A DNA stretch of 64,000 bases from Rheinheimera sp. UJ63 (GCF_021568285.1 NZ_JAKGTQ010000002.1:806001-870000); one strand, 5' to 3'; positions 1 through 10,955 are shown, numbered from the stretch's first letter. Made by a program: numbers and translations. The notes: generated from the letters alone by a model not told the origin.

Positions 1-1
1 T

Positions 2-784
2 GGTGGCGAGTTAGTCGATATCGCTTTATTACCCCCTACCAGCCCAGTATCGTTGTTAAAAGGTGGTAAAGAGTTAACGCCAGAAGAATCAAAAAGCTTT
101 GCTGTGGGTTTAGTCTATAGTGGCGCAAGTTTCTTTTTCACTGCTGATTTATTCCGCATTGAAGTAGACGACCGTATTGGCCAATCGGCTGAGTTTGATG
201 TTACCGCAGCTGACCGTATTGCCTTGCAAGCGGCAGGTGTACGTGGTGTTGAATCGCTGTCGCAAATCACTTTCTTGACCAACGACTTTGATACGGTTAC
301 TACTGGCTTAGATCTGGTTGCCAATTACAGCACCAGTTTACTTGACGGTCGTTCTACGTTCAGTTTGGCATATAACTGGACAGACACCGAAGTAAAACGC
401 TTTACTGCCGTTACCGGTGCCTTCAAAGTATCACGCTTAGAAAATGATTTACCGAATCATCGTGCAACCTTAACCTGGAACCAACAATGGCAAGATATTG
501 ACATGTTCGTTCGTGGTAACTACTACGGTAGCTTCCAAGGCGTTCATGCTGATGATCCAGGTTTAGTCGGTCAAGGCTCTGAAAAGATGACCTTCGATGT
601 TGAAGTGGCTTACCACCTTAACGACAAGTTTTCTGTCGCCGTAGGTGCACAAAACGTGTTCGATACCGATGCTGAACGCTTACCCAGCGACTTTAGCGAA
701 ATCCTCGGTGCTCAATTTTATGAGACCTCACCGATGGGTATCAATGGTGGTTATTACTACCTAAAAGGCATCTATCGTTTTTAA
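2..784 (+). CDS. TonB-dependent receptor, C-terminal part (5' truncated by window)
   Basis: The reading frame is open from the first base, so the start and the plug domain lie upstream of the window. The 260 visible residues are rich in alternating aromatic and polar residues typical of outer-membrane beta strands. The segment near its end (GAQNVFDTDAERLPSDF) resembles the NVFD-type element of receptor barrels, and the protein ends in Tyr-Arg-Phe, the C-terminal aromatic expected for BAM-dependent outer-membrane proteins. TonB-dependent receptors import siderophores, vitamin B12 or oligosaccharides using proton-motive force passed on by TonB. The substrate cannot be told from this part. A strong hairpin follows immediately. 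I am confident about the family and have no basis for a substrate. Confidence 0.88.
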   Translation, partial: GGELVDIALLPPTSPVSLLKGGKELTPEESKSFAVGLVYSGASFFFTADLFRIEVDDRIGQSAEFDVTAADRIALQAAGVRGVESLSQITFLTNDFDTVTTGLDLVANYSTSLLDGRSTFSLAYNWTDTEVKRFTAVTGAFKVSRLENDLPNHRATLTWNQQWQDIDMFVRGNYYGSFQGVHADDPGLVGQGSEKMTFDVEVAYHLNDKFSVAVGAQNVFDTDAERLPSDFSEILGAQFYETSPMGINGGYYYLKGIYRF

Positions 785-792
785 CGATAAGC

Positions 793-816
793 CCCGCGTT
801 CTGTAAAGAACGCGGC
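793..816 (+). terminator. Hairpin after the receptor gene
   Basis: Nine-base arms (ccgcgttct / agaacgcgg) with a 4-base loop stand about 10 bases after the receptor stop. There is no clear T-tract, so this may only be an RNA 3' stabilising hairpin ahead of the stronger terminator at 826-855. Confidence 0.5.
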
Positions 817-825
817 TTAACCTAA

Positions 826-855
826 AAACACCCGGCTAAAGCCGGGTGTTTTTTT
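826..855. terminator. Bidirectional rho-independent terminator between receptor and ydiJ
   Basis: Arms acacccggc / gccgggtgt with a 4-base loop are followed by a run of T on the plus strand and preceded by A (T on the minus strand). It serves the receptor gene and the convergent ydiJ gene, whose stop codon lies in the T-tract. Confidence 0.88.
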
Positions 856-3800
856 ATAAGTGTTGTAATAAAACCTGCAACGGATGGCGCGGTTTATCTC
901 CCACTAACCGTTTTACCTGGCTGCGACAAGAAAACCCTGTTACCAATAACTGCTCTGGGCCTATGCGCGCGACTGGCTCACGCCAGCTAAGATCAAACAA
1001 GGCTTTGCTATTGGCTAACTGTGCCTGTTCATGGCCGTAGGTGCCTGCCATACCACAACAACCGACACTGACAATTTTTAAGGATAAGCCGCTTTTATCA
1101 AAGATCTGCTGCCAGGTTTTTTCCGTAGCAGGCAAAGCTGTTTTTTCAGTGCAATGCGCCAGCAATGAAAACTGAGCCGGTCGACTTGCCGCGGGTAACG
1201 CCAATGGGGCTAACCACTCGTGTAACAGTTGCACATTAAAATCGCCCCGCTCGTTGCCTAATGTTTTAGCGTATTCATCGCGGTACACCAACACCAAGGA
1301 GGCATCTAAACCGATTAACGGTAACTGTAGCGCGTGTAACTGATTTAAAAAATCAGCCGCGCGTTTCGCGGTTTTAGCAAACTCGCGTAAAAAGCCCTTC
1401 ACATGCTGCGGCTTGCCGTTGGGTAAAAAAGGCAATAGCACCGGTCGATAACCGAGTTTTTCGATTAAGGCTAGTGCATCAGCAACCAACTCCGCTTCAT
1501 AAAAGCTGGTAAAAGGATCTTGCACCAGCAGTACCGTCTTTTGCCGCTCTGCTACGGTTAACGCCTGTAAAGCCGTTAAATCAAATCGATAACGGTTGTT
1601 CAACCGCTCGGCTAAAGTGGGTACCGATAACAAAGGCGTATCGACGTAACCAATACCGTGCGCCAAGGTTTTTTGTACTAGCGTACGTTTTAAGAAAAAA
1701 TTAACAAACTTAGGGGCTTTGGCAAGTATGGGTGCCATGCGCTCTATATTGCCCACGATATGATCTTTAGCGGGGCGCAGATAACGGCTATGGTAGAGCT
1801 GTAAAAACCGCGAACGAAACGTTGGCACATCCACGTTAATAGGACACTGCGAAGCACACGCCTTACAAGCTAAGCAGCCATCCATCGCTTCTTTTACTTC
1901 ATGTGAAAAATCGGCTTCACCTTGGCGTTGGGCCCAACTATGTTTCATCTTCTGCCACAGCGCAGTCAGGCCTTGGCTTTGCGTTAATAAGCGTTGTTCA
2001 TCGGCTAATACATCGACCCCTTGTTGCTGGTTTAAACGCAACCATTCACGCATCAAACCGGCACGCCCTTTGGGGCTGTGGCGACGATCTTTAGTGATCT
2101 TGCTAGACGGACACATCGGCGAGGTTTCGTCGTAATTAAAGCACAGGCCGTTACCGTTACAATTTAAGCTGCTATCAAAGCTCTGGCGCACTTCAATCGG
2201 AATTTGCCGATCGAACCACGCGCGTTTTTGACCATCTACCGAGACTAACTTATCGCCATTTTGGTAAGGCGTGCAAATTTTCCCGGGGTTAAGTCGATTG
2301 CGCGGATCAAAGGCCGCTTTAATTTTACGTAGTTCCGTAAACAGGGTTTCACCAAAGAAGGCTGGGCCATATTCGCTACGATAGCCTTTACCGTGCTCGC
2401 CCCACATTAAGCCGCCGTATTTAGCCGTAAGCGCCACCACCTGATCGGATATGGTGCGCAGCAAACGTTCTTGCTCGGGGTCAATAAGATCAAGCGCTGG
2501 CCTGACGTGAAGTACACCGGCATCCACATGACCAAACATACCATAATGCAAACCATGCTGATCCAGTAAGGCACGAAACTCTAAAATGAAATCGGCTAAG
2601 TTCTCCGGCGGCACGGCAGTATCTTCCGCAAAAGCCAGCGGCTTTTGACTGCCTGCGGTATTACCTAATAAACCCACGGCTTTTTTGCGCATAGTATAAA
2701 TAGCATTAATCGCGCTAGCATCGTAGGTGAGCTGATAACCAATAATACCGCCTTCGCCAGCGGCCATAGCGGCATCCAGTTTTGAGGTCAGCGCAGCAAT
2801 TTTCTCGGTAATTTCTGCTTCATCTTCGGTATTGTATTCAACAATATTTAAGCCTTGCATATCCTTGCCTGGCACATCGGTGATCAGATCTTTTACCTGA
2901 TGCCAAATGATGTCGCCTCGGGCGAGATTCAGTACTTTACTATCAACGGTTTCAACTGATGTTGCTTGCGCTTCAACCAAGAAAGGTGAATTACGTAGCG
3001 CACTTTCAAAGCTATCGTATTTAATGTTGAGCAAGCATTTGTACTTAGCAATCGGCGTGATATTCAGCTTGGCTTCGGTGACAAAACCCAGGGAGCCTTC
3101 CGAGCCGGTAATAATGCGCGACAGATCAAACTCGGTCATTTCATCGTTAAACACATGCTCTAAATCATAACCGGTTAAAAAGCGATTAAGCCGTGGAAAA
3201 GTCGCTAAAATATCGCTACGTTTTTCCCGGCAAGAGCGTAATACCTGCTGATAAATACGACCAATACTGTTGGGTAATTCAGCCCGGTGTTCAGCTTCGA
3301 ACAACGGCATTTTATGGGTTTTTAACACATTGCCGTCGATTAGCACGGTTTTCAATGCCAACACATGATCACTGGTTTTACCATAAACTAACGAGCCTTG
3401 ACCTGAGGCATCAGTATTAATCATGCCGCCAATCGTGGCTCGGTTAGAGGTAGATAAATCGGGAGCGAAGAAAAAGCCATAAGGCTTTAAAAAGGCATTT
3501 AACTGATCTTTAATAACCCCCGCTTGCACTCGCACCCAACGTTGTTCAACGTTAATCTCCAGTACTTGGCGCATATGACGAGATAAGTCGACCACTACCT
3601 GCTCGGTTAACGCTTGGCCATTGGTGCCAGTGCCACCACCTCGTGCGCAAAATTTGATATGACTAAAACTGGAGGTTTGGGCCAACGAGGTCATAATGAC
3701 CAGATCGTCGGTGCTGCGCGGTAATAACACCGCCTGAGGTAAGGCTTGATAGATACTATTATCTGTCGCTACGGCTAAGCGACTGGCATAACTGGTTTCG

Positions 3801-3892
3801 ATGTCGCCAGTGAAACCGGCGTGCAACAGCGCTTTAGTGAAGGCAACAATACTGGCATCCAGCGCCAGCTCAGGATTAAGCTTGGGGATCAT
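854..3892 (-). CDS. ydiJ: FAD-binding and Fe-S oxidoreductase, D-2-hydroxyglutarate dehydrogenase (YdiJ)
   Basis: The 1012-residue product matches E. coli YdiJ (about 1018 residues) along its whole length. YdiJ oxidises D-2-hydroxyglutarate, a by-product of serine synthesis, to 2-oxoglutarate. The N-terminal half is a PCMH-type FAD-binding domain with the glycine-rich RGGGTGTNGQ near residue 85 and the STSNRATIGGMINTDASGQG segment further on, then an FAD-oxidase C-terminal domain (FGHVDAGVLHVRP). The C-terminal half carries a ferredoxin-like cluster site (CLACKACASQCP) and a GlpC-like CCG region (SVGCCGMAGTYGHE). An ATG 14 codons upstream is possible, but the start at 3892 begins MIPKL as in YdiJ (MIPQ) and is preferred. 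The gene is monocistronic and shares a terminator with the receptor. Confidence 0.93.
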   Translation of the reverse strand: MIPKLNPELALDASIVAFTKALLHAGFTGDIETSYASRLAVATDNSIYQALPQAVLLPRSTDDLVIMTSLAQTSSFSHIKFCARGGGTGTNGQALTEQVVVDLSRHMRQVLEINVEQRWVRVQAGVIKDQLNAFLKPYGFFFAPDLSTSNRATIGGMINTDASGQGSLVYGKTSDHVLALKTVLIDGNVLKTHKMPLFEAEHRAELPNSIGRIYQQVLRSCREKRSDILATFPRLNRFLTGYDLEHVFNDEMTEFDLSRIITGSEGSLGFVTEAKLNITPIAKYKCLLNIKYDSFESALRNSPFLVEAQATSVETVDSKVLNLARGDIIWHQVKDLITDVPGKDMQGLNIVEYNTEDEAEITEKIAALTSKLDAAMAAGEGGIIGYQLTYDASAINAIYTMRKKAVGLLGNTAGSQKPLAFAEDTAVPPENLADFILEFRALLDQHGLHYGMFGHVDAGVLHVRPALDLIDPEQERLLRTISDQVVALTAKYGGLMWGEHGKGYRSEYGPAFFGETLFTELRKIKAAFDPRNRLNPGKICTPYQNGDKLVSVDGQKRAWFDRQIPIEVRQSFDSSLNCNGNGLCFNYDETSPMCPSSKITKDRRHSPKGRAGLMREWLRLNQQQGVDVLADEQRLLTQSQGLTALWQKMKHSWAQRQGEADFSHEVKEAMDGCLACKACASQCPINVDVPTFRSRFLQLYHSRYLRPAKDHIVGNIERMAPILAKAPKFVNFFLKRTLVQKTLAHGIGYVDTPLLSVPTLAERLNNRYRFDLTALQALTVAERQKTVLLVQDPFTSFYEAELVADALALIEKLGYRPVLLPFLPNGKPQHVKGFLREFAKTAKRAADFLNQLHALQLPLIGLDASLVLVYRDEYAKTLGNERGDFNVQLLHEWLAPLALPAASRPAQFSLLAHCTEKTALPATEKTWQQIFDKSGLSLKIVSVGCCGMAGTYGHEQAQLANSKALFDLSWREPVARIGPEQLLVTGFSCRSQVKRLVGDKPRHPLQVLLQHL

Positions 3893-4022
3893 ACATCTTG
3901 GCCACTTAGACTTGGTATAGCGGCAGTATAACACTAACCGCTAAGTGGCTTTAAGCGCTAAATAGTAAAAAACAGACGTCTTTACTGCTTGATAGTAAAG
4001 CAATCCTAACGCTGGCAACAAA

Positions 4023-4604
4023 TTAATCCATATGGCCCATTTTTGCCGCCTTGGTCGCTAAATACCGATGGCTATGCGCGGTGGTTTTTACACGGTGCTG
4101 TACCCGTTCTAATACATTAACGCCGACATCTTGCAGTGCTTTTAATTTACGCGGGTTGTTAGTTAGCAACCGAATTTGCGCCACCCCCAGTTGTTGAAAC
4201 ATCTCTGCCGCAATTCCGTATTCACGCTGATCAGGCAAGAAACCAAGAATTTCATTCGCTTCCACCGTATCTAAACCTTTATCTTGCTCAGCATAAGCAC
4301 GAATTTTATTAATTAAACCAATACCCCGGCCTTCTTGGCGTAAATATAAAATGACGCCTCGCCCTTGTTCAGCAATTTTTTTCATCGCCGCTTCTAATTG
4401 CGGGCCACAATCGCAACGTAAGCTAAATAAAGCATCACCGGTTAAGCATTCTGAATGAACGCGAGCTAACACCGGCTCAGCTGTGGTGATGTCACCCAGC
4501 GTTAAAGCGACATGCTCTTTGCCATTTTCAGCTTCAAAACCGTGTAAACGAAATTCAGCAAAGGGCGTAGGTAAAAGGGTTGAGGTAACAAGTTTAATGC
4601 TCAT
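4023..4604 (-). CDS. ribA: GTP cyclohydrolase II
   Basis: This 193-residue enzyme converts GTP to 2,5-diamino-6-ribosylamino-4(3H)-pyrimidinone 5'-phosphate, formate and pyrophosphate, the first committed step of riboflavin synthesis. The zinc ligands C53, C64 and C66 (C-X10-C-X-C) are present, as is the GTP-binding RQEGRGIGL at 89-97 and the tyrosine near 104. The length equals that of the stand-alone E. coli RibA (196), so this is not the RibBA fusion. Translation starts at ATG 4604 after a GAGAT ribosome site. No FMN riboswitch is visible upstream, as expected, since in this group that element normally precedes ribB. Confidence 0.95.
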   Translation of the reverse strand: MSIKLVTSTLLPTPFAEFRLHGFEAENGKEHVALTLGDITTAEPVLARVHSECLTGDALFSLRCDCGPQLEAAMKKIAEQGRGVILYLRQEGRGIGLINKIRAYAEQDKGLDTVEANEILGFLPDQREYGIAAEMFQQLGVAQIRLLTNNPRKLKALQDVGVNVLERVQHRVKTTAHSHRYLATKAAKMGHMD

Positions 4605-4836
4605 GGATCATCTCAAAGTTATAACAACGGCAGGATGCTCTTTGTTGGGGCGCAGTAACCACAATTCAAGTTGCTTCAGGCCTGGCAGTATACTGCTTTG
4701 CAGCCTCAGCAGATAGTCACTTACCGCCAGTTTAGCTGCTGGGTGCTGACAATCGTCGGCCCTTAGCAGTACAAATTCGGTTACAATAGCGCAGCCGACA
4801 TCACTACCGATGTCTTATTATTGATGGATATGTTGT

Positions 4837-6675
4837 ATGCTTGGTTTTTTTGAACGTCTCACACGCCCTTTCCCAGACAGTGAACCGACCCAACCCCCTA
4901 CGGGTGTGTTGGCCTTTTGTCGCCACTATACCAAAGGCATGGAATGGCCTTTAATTGTCATGTCATTAAGCTCTGCCTTATTAGCCATCTTAGAAGTGTC
5001 TTTATTCAGCTTTATGGGGCAATTGGTGGACTGGCTGGTGACGCAAAATCCAGAGCGTTTCTTTATCGATGAGCGCGCAACCCTGATTTGGATGACGTTA
5101 GTCACGGTGGTGTTGTTACCACTGTTAACGTTATTTCATTCGGCTTTAGTGCATCAAACACTGTTGGGTAATTACCCCATGGCCATTCGCTGGCAGGCAC
5201 ACCGCTATTTATTACGGCAAAGCGTCAGTTTTTATCAAAATGATTTCGCCGGGCGTATTGCGACCAAGGTCATGCAAACCTCATTAGCGGTGCGCGAAAC
5301 CGTGATGAAACTGTTAGATGTGCTGGTGTATGTCACCGTGTATTTCTCGGCGATGTTATTTTTTGTCGCCGATGCCGATCTGCGTTTAATCATCCCGATG
5401 TTGGTGTGGTTAGTGTTCTATATTGCCCTGCAAATGTATTTTGTACCGCGCTTAAAGCGGGTTTCTACTGCACAAGCAGATGCCCGCTCTGAAATGACAG
5501 GGCGTTTAGTCGACAGCTATACCAATATTAATACCATTAAGCTGTTTTCTTACACTCAACGCGAAGAGCGCTACGCAAAAGACAGCATGGAAGTATTTTT
5601 AAAGCCGGTGTATCAACAAATGCGCTTAGCAACCGGCTTAAGTGTGTCGGTGCAATCATTAAACTATATTTTGGTGTTTTGTATCGCAGCATTGGCGCTG
5701 TATCTATGGGCTGGCAGTGCCATTACCGTTGGCGCTATTGCCATTGCGGTCAGTTTAGCACTGCGTCTTAATGGTATGGCGCAATGGATCATGTGGGAAG
5801 TCAGCAGCTTATTTGAAAATATTGGTACCGTGGCCGATGGTATTGCCACCTTGTCACAGCCGGCACAAATTCAAGATAAAGCCAATGCTCCGAGCTTGCA
5901 GGTCAGCCAAGGTGCAATTCGTTTTGATGCGGTAAGTTTTAACTATGGCAAAGATGCCAGCCAAAGCCATAAAGCGCCGGTGCTATCCGCATTAAGCTTA
6001 GAGATTAAACCCGGTGAAAAAATCGGTCTAGTCGGTCGTTCAGGTGCGGGTAAATCAACCTTAGTCAATTTACTGCTGCGCTTTTACGATGTTGAGCAAG
6101 GTCGAATTTTAATTGATGGCCAAGACATTAGCCAAGTATCGCAAGAGAGCTTACGCCGACATATTGCGATGGTCACGCAGGATACGTCGTTATTACACCG
6201 CTCGGTACGCGATAATATCAGCTACGGTAAACCGGACGCCAGCGAGCAAGAATTGCTAACCGCCGCTGAACAAGCGGAAGCCAGTTTGTTTATTCAAGAT
6301 CTGACGGATCAAAAAGGCAATGTCGGTTTAGATGCCCAAGTAGGCGAACGCGGTGTTAAGTTATCCGGTGGTCAGCGCCAGCGTATTGCTATTGCGCGGG
6401 TATTACTGAAAAACGCACCGGTGTTGATTTTAGATGAAGCAACTTCGGCGCTCGATTCTGAAGTGGAAGCCGCCATTCAACAAAGCTTAAATAGTTTAAT
6501 GCAAAATAAAACGGTTATAGCGATTGCCCATCGCTTATCGACTATCGCGCAAATGGATCGGCTTATCGTGTTAGATCAAGGGCAAATTGTTGAGCAAGGT
6601 ACACATAGCGAATTAATTGCAGCCGGTGGCATCTACGCGCAGTTATGGGCGCATCAAACCGGTGGCTTTATTTAA
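4837..6675 (+). CDS. ABC exporter, fused membrane and ATPase domains
   Basis: The 612-residue half-transporter has a six-helix type-1 exporter membrane domain (about residues 30-330) followed by an ATPase domain. The ATPase has Walker A GRSGAGKST near 398, the signature LSGGQRQRIAIAR near 508, Walker B VLILDEATSALD near 530 and the H-loop IAHRLST near 565. It should act as a homodimer in the inner membrane. It resembles the MsbA/multidrug and 'ABC transporter ATP-binding protein' group with an N-terminal cytoplasmic extension, but true msbA normally sits next to lpxK, which is absent here. The substrate is unknown. It stands alone, 232 bases from divergent ribA, and ends at a bidirectional terminator. 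Confidence 0.9.
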   Translation: MLGFFERLTRPFPDSEPTQPPTGVLAFCRHYTKGMEWPLIVMSLSSALLAILEVSLFSFMGQLVDWLVTQNPERFFIDERATLIWMTLVTVVLLPLLTLFHSALVHQTLLGNYPMAIRWQAHRYLLRQSVSFYQNDFAGRIATKVMQTSLAVRETVMKLLDVLVYVTVYFSAMLFFVADADLRLIIPMLVWLVFYIALQMYFVPRLKRVSTAQADARSEMTGRLVDSYTNINTIKLFSYTQREERYAKDSMEVFLKPVYQQMRLATGLSVSVQSLNYILVFCIAALALYLWAGSAITVGAIAIAVSLALRLNGMAQWIMWEVSSLFENIGTVADGIATLSQPAQIQDKANAPSLQVSQGAIRFDAVSFNYGKDASQSHKAPVLSALSLEIKPGEKIGLVGRSGAGKSTLVNLLLRFYDVEQGRILIDGQDISQVSQESLRRHIAMVTQDTSLLHRSVRDNISYGKPDASEQELLTAAEQAEASLFIQDLTDQKGNVGLDAQVGERGVKLSGGQRQRIAIARVLLKNAPVLILDEATSALDSEVEAAIQQSLNSLMQNKTVIAIAHRLSTIAQMDRLIVLDQGQIVEQGTHSELIAAGGIYAQLWAHQTGGFI

Positions 6676-6702
6676 CGGCGTAACACACGCTAGTCAGATA
6701 AT

Positions 6703-6732
6703 AACAAACCCCGCTATTTAGCGGGGTTTGTT
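6703..6732. terminator. Bidirectional terminator between the ABC exporter and the symporter
   Basis: A perfect 12-base inverted repeat (aacaaaccccgc / gcggggtttgtt) with a 6-base loop lies between two convergent genes. T-rich stretches follow the stem on each strand. Confidence 0.88.
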
Positions 6733-6759
6733 GATTTAACCACAGCTTAAAATAGTATT

Positions 6760-8289
6760 TTATACCGTTTTAGATTGCTCAGTGTTGGCTGCGGCCTCAG
6801 CTTTTGCTTTTGCCAATCTTGCTTCCCAGAAAGTGGCATTTTTAATGCCTAGTTTCACCGGGTCGAAAGTAATAGGGCCACCCGCTTTCATCTGATCTTC
6901 ATAGTCTTTTAAGCACAAAATAGCTGGCTTGTGCACAAAGAAAATTAACAGAATACCCAGCACGTTAATCCACGCCATTAAACCCACACCGATATCACCA
7001 ATCCCCCAGATATAACCTGCAGCATTAACGGTACCGTACGCCACCATCGCCATTAAAATGATTTTAAACACAATTAACGGCAGACGGTTATTGAATACGC
7101 GGTTAAGGTAAGCCACGTTAGTTTCAGTAATGTAGTAATACGCCAAAATGGTGGTAAAGGCGAAGAAGAATAACGCAATACCCACAAACAGCTGACCAAA
7201 ATTACCAAAGACACTGTTTAAAGCCATTTGCGTAAAGGCAGCCGAGCCAATTTCGGTGTTTGCTGCTACGTTTTGTACGATAAATTGACCTGCTGGTAAC
7301 TCACCCACCACGTTGTACTGTTGCGTAATTAAAATCATCAAGGCGGTGGCAGTACACACAAATAAGGTATCAACATAAACCGAGAAAGCCTGCACTAAAC
7401 CTTGCTGCGCAGGGTGTGCCACTTCTGCAGCCGCTGCGGCATGTGGGCCCGTACCCTGACCGGCTTCGTTTGAATAAATACCGCGTTTAACACCCCAACC
7501 TATCGCCGCACCAAAACCGGCTTGCGCAGTGAAAGCATCAGAAATAATCAGGCCGAAAATGCCGCCAACTTTATCTAAGTTTAAAAACACCACGATAAGC
7601 GCCATCACGATGTAACCGAGTGCCATAAAAGGCACGACGATTTGCGTAAAGTTAGCAATGCGGCGAATACCACCAAAGATGATAAAAGCTAATACCATCA
7701 AGATCACCGCTAGCGCGGCTAACTTATGGGTACCCACTTCACCAAAACTGGTGACGACCATGGCGCCATCGCCAAACACTTGAGTGACGGCATTACCCAC
7801 TGCATTGGCTTGCACGCCGGGTAAGAATACACCGCAACCAATGATGGCCGAGATCGCAAATAATACCCCAAGCCAACGCCAGCCTAAGCAGCGCTCAAAA
7901 TAATAAGCTGGACCACCGCGATACTGGCCGTTTTCTTCTACCTTATACACCTGACCCAGCGTAGATTCGGCAAAGGCAGTGCTAGCACCTAAAAAGGCCA
8001 CTACCCACATCCAAAATACGGCACCTGGACCACCAAAACCAATGGCAGCGGCAACACCGGCGATATTACCGACACCCACTCGACCTGACAACGAAACTGC
8101 TAAGGCTTGAAAAGACGAAATACCTTTTTCTGATTCCGTGTTATTGAGTAATAAACTCCACATTTCCCGAAAATGTCGCACTTGTGCGAACCGGGTTAAG
8201 ATTGAATAAAATAAGCCGGCGCCTAAACACAAATAGATCAGTGCTTCGCTCCAGACATAATTATTAATAGTATTGACCAACTCCTGCAT
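6760..8289 (-). CDS. Sodium:alanine/glycine symporter (AlsT/AgcS family)
   Basis: The 509-residue integral membrane protein carries the AGCS family marks: an N-terminal LIYLCLGAGLFYSILTRFAQ helix, ALAVSLSGRVGVGNIAGVA near residue 65, and NEAGQGTGPHAAAAA near 272, which forms part of the substrate and sodium site. It should import alanine, glycine or glutamine with Na+ across the inner membrane. Around 10-11 hydrophobic segments can be counted. The start at ATG 8289 follows a purine-rich GGGGA. It is a single-gene unit convergent with the ABC exporter. The precise amino acid cannot be read from sequence. Confidence 0.92.
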   Translation of the reverse strand: MQELVNTINNYVWSEALIYLCLGAGLFYSILTRFAQVRHFREMWSLLLNNTESEKGISSFQALAVSLSGRVGVGNIAGVAAAIGFGGPGAVFWMWVVAFLGASTAFAESTLGQVYKVEENGQYRGGPAYYFERCLGWRWLGVLFAISAIIGCGVFLPGVQANAVGNAVTQVFGDGAMVVTSFGEVGTHKLAALAVILMVLAFIIFGGIRRIANFTQIVVPFMALGYIVMALIVVFLNLDKVGGIFGLIISDAFTAQAGFGAAIGWGVKRGIYSNEAGQGTGPHAAAAAEVAHPAQQGLVQAFSVYVDTLFVCTATALMILITQQYNVVGELPAGQFIVQNVAANTEIGSAAFTQMALNSVFGNFGQLFVGIALFFFAFTTILAYYYITETNVAYLNRVFNNRLPLIVFKIILMAMVAYGTVNAAGYIWGIGDIGVGLMAWINVLGILLIFFVHKPAILCLKDYEDQMKAGGPITFDPVKLGIKNATFWEARLAKAKAEAAANTEQSKTV

Positions 8290-8507
8290 GGAAATCCCCT
8301 GGTTGTATTGGTTATTATTTTTAGCACGCCACCGTAATTTGCCATAAGCTGCGGCATATAGCTACGGTACAGGCTTGTGGCAAACGGATAAAATTGTTTT
8401 TTTGCCGAGAAATGACGCCATGACAACAACAATGCCGCTGTAGCAAAGGCTGAACGCGCTAAAACTAACCAAATCACCATGCCAAGCGCTCAACATGAAA
8501 ATCAGCA

Positions 8508-8543
8508 TAAAAAAAGGCACTGTTATTAAAAACACAGTGCCTT
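8508..8543 (-). terminator. ppsA terminator
   Basis: The stem ggcactgt / acagtgcc with a 10-base loop lies 30 bases downstream of the ppsA stop. A run of T follows the stem on the minus strand. Confidence 0.85.
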
Positions 8544-8573
8544 AGACAAGCATTCAGCAAATTTGCCCGGGTA

Positions 8574-10955
8574 TTAGGCTGGTCTAGCGACTTTATCAGC
8601 CAGATATAACCAAGTATCCACAACCGTATCAGGGTTTAATGACACGCTCTCAATACCTTGCTCAACCAGCCAAGCGGCAAAGTCTTCGTGATCAGATGGC
8701 CCCTGGCCACAGATCCCGATGTATTTCCCCTTGGCTTTACAGGTTTGAATGGCCATTTCTAACAGCTTTTTGATGGCCGGATTTCGCTCATCAAATAAGT
8801 GAGCGATTAAGCCACTGTCGCGATCTAAACCGAGCGTTAGCTGAGTTAAATCGTTTGAACCAATCGAGAAACCATCAAAGTATTCTAAGAAGTCTTCAGC
8901 CAGTAACGCATTAGACGGTAATTCACACATCATAATAATGCGCAAACCATTTTCACCGCGTTTCAGGCCATGTGCGGCCAGTAAATCAATTACGCCAGAC
9001 GCTTCTTCTAAGGTTCTAACAAACGGGATCATCACTTCCACGTTGGTAAAGCCCATGACATTACGCACACGTTTTAGCGCTTCTACTTCCAGTGCAAAGC
9101 AAGGCTGAAAATCTTCTGATAAATAGCGGGCGGCACCACGAAAGCCTATCATCGGGTTTTCTTCATGCGGTTCATATTGCTGACCGCCCACCAGATTAGC
9201 GTATTCATTCGATTTAAAATCAGACATGCGCACAATGACTTTTTGCGGCGCAAAGGCACAAGCCAAGGTGGCGATACCCTCTGTCAGTTTGGCAACATAA
9301 AACTCAACGGGATCGGCATAACCTGCAGTAAGCTCGTCGATGCGCGCTTTTAGCTCTGGCGTTTGCTCAGCATAATGTAATAAGGCTTTAGGATGCACGC
9401 CAATCATTTTATTGATAATAAACTCTAAGCGTGCCAAACCAATACCGGCATGGGGTAAACGCGAGAAGGCAAACGCCCGCTCTGGATTACCCACATTCAT
9501 CATCACTTTCAAAGCCATTTTCGGCATTTGATCAACCTGGCTGGTGATCACGTTAAAATCCAGTTTATCTTGATAAACATAACCGGTATCACCTTCGGCA
9601 CAAGACACGGTAACCGCCTGGCCATGGGTAATTTTTGCCGTGGCATCACCACACCCCACTACGGCAGGAATACCCAATTCACGGGCAATGATGGCCGCAT
9701 GACAAGTTCGACCGCCGCGATTCGTCACAATCGCTGAGGCACGCTTCATAATAGGTTCCCAATCTGGATCGGTCATGTCGGTAACCAATACATCCCCGGG
9801 TAAGATTTGATCCATTTGCGAAATATCGGCTAGCACCTTAGCGGTTCCCGCACCAATACGATGACCAATCGCCCGACCTTCCACCAATACAGGGCTTTGC
9901 TCGACTAACTGATAACGTTCAATGCTATTGGTGTCTTCACGACTTTTCACCGTTTCTGGGCGTGCCTGTACGATATACAATTTGCCATCGATACCATCTT
10001 TAGCCCATTCAATATCCATTGGCCGGCCATAATGCTGTTCGATAATTACCGCTTGCTCAGCTAACTGTGCCACTTCGGTATCATTTAGCGAGAAGGTGCG
10101 TTGTTGGGCAAGCGGCACATCGGTAATGGTCACTTGTTTACCGTGTCCCTGTTCTGTTGAATACACCATTTGCAGTAATTTGCTGCCAAGTGTGCGTTTC
10201 ACCACTGCCGGACGCTTAGCCACTAACGTAGGTTTGTGCACATAAAATTCATCGGGGTTCACGGCCCCCTGGACCACCATTTCACCTAAACCGTATGACG
10301 AGGTAATAAACACCACATCTTCAAAACCTGATTCGGTATCAATACTGAACATCACACCGGATGACGACAGATCAGAACGCACCATCCGCTGCACACCCGC
10401 CGATAACGCCACACCGCGATGGTCATAACCTTGATGCACACGATAAGAGATAGCGCGATCATTAAATAGCGACGCAAACACATGCTTAATGGCCACAATA
10501 ACGGCATCGTAACCGCGCACATTTAAAAAGGTTTCTTGTTGGCCAGCAAAAGAAGCATCTGGCATATCTTCAGCCGTGGCCGAAGAGCGAACGGCAAAAG
10601 ACATATCCGCAGCGCTATCTGGGTGTAATTGTTGATAAGCAGCACGTATAGCCTGTTCTAACTCAGGCTGGAACGGCGTATCGATAACCCATTGCCGAAT
10701 TTGTTTACCGGCTTGCGCTAAAGCCGCGACATCATCCACATCTAAACTGTCTAACAGTTGATAAATGCGCTCATTCACACCACTTTGTTCTAAAAACTGG
10801 TTAAAGGCGTAAGCCGTTGTTGCGAATCCTCCTGGCACTTGTACCCCAGCCGAAGCCAAGTTACTGATCATTTCACCTAGAGAAGCATTTTTACCACCTA
10901 CCCGATCGACATCATGCATGCCGAGGTCTTGATACCAAATGACAAATTCTTGCAC
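8574..10955 (-). CDS. ppsA: Phosphoenolpyruvate synthase
   Basis: The enzyme makes PEP from pyruvate and ATP, releasing AMP and phosphate, and so drives gluconeogenesis. The 793-residue product aligns end to end with E. coli PpsA (792). It has the N-terminal ATP-grasp-like nucleotide domain ([32 protein letters not shown]), the swivelling phosphohistidine domain with [14 protein letters not shown] (active His near 420) and the C-terminal TIM barrel with the catalytic cysteine in [13 protein letters not shown] place the start at GTG 10955, six bases after a GGAG, rather than at a TTG four codons upstream, because spacing and family length fit better. The regulator ppsR is divergent, an arrangement kept in E. 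coli. Confidence 0.95.
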   Translation of the reverse strand: MQEFVIWYQDLGMHDVDRVGGKNASLGEMISNLASAGVQVPGGFATTAYAFNQFLEQSGVNERIYQLLDSLDVDDVAALAQAGKQIRQWVIDTPFQPELEQAIRAAYQQLHPDSAADMSFAVRSSATAEDMPDASFAGQQETFLNVRGYDAVIVAIKHVFASLFNDRAISYRVHQGYDHRGVALSAGVQRMVRSDLSSSGVMFSIDTESGFEDVVFITSSYGLGEMVVQGAVNPDEFYVHKPTLVAKRPAVVKRTLGSKLLQMVYSTEQGHGKQVTITDVPLAQQRTFSLNDTEVAQLAEQAVIIEQHYGRPMDIEWAKDGIDGKLYIVQARPETVKSREDTNSIERYQLVEQSPVLVEGRAIGHRIGAGTAKVLADISQMDQILPGDVLVTDMTDPDWEPIMKRASAIVTNRGGRTCHAAIIARELGIPAVVGCGDATAKITHGQAVTVSCAEGDTGYVYQDKLDFNVITSQVDQMPKMALKVMMNVGNPERAFAFSRLPHAGIGLARLEFIINKMIGVHPKALLHYAEQTPELKARIDELTAGYADPVEFYVAKLTEGIATLACAFAPQKVIVRMSDFKSNEYANLVGGQQYEPHEENPMIGFRGAARYLSEDFQPCFALEVEALKRVRNVMGFTNVEVMIPFVRTLEEASGVIDLLAAHGLKRGENGLRIIMMCELPSNALLAEDFLEYFDGFSIGSNDLTQLTLGLDRDSGLIAHLFDERNPAIKKLLEMAIQTCKAKGKYIGICGQGPSDHEDFAAWLVEQGIESVSLNPDTVVDTWLYLADKVARPA

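Noticed and set aside
4837..6675. Naming the ABC exporter msbA
   Set aside because: The domain layout is similar, but lpxK is not adjacent and the N-terminal region differs; a general exporter name is safer.
8238..8480. 80-codon minus-strand frame upstream of the symporter
   Set aside because: It overlaps the symporter start in another frame, lacks a ribosome site and has no recognisable protein features.
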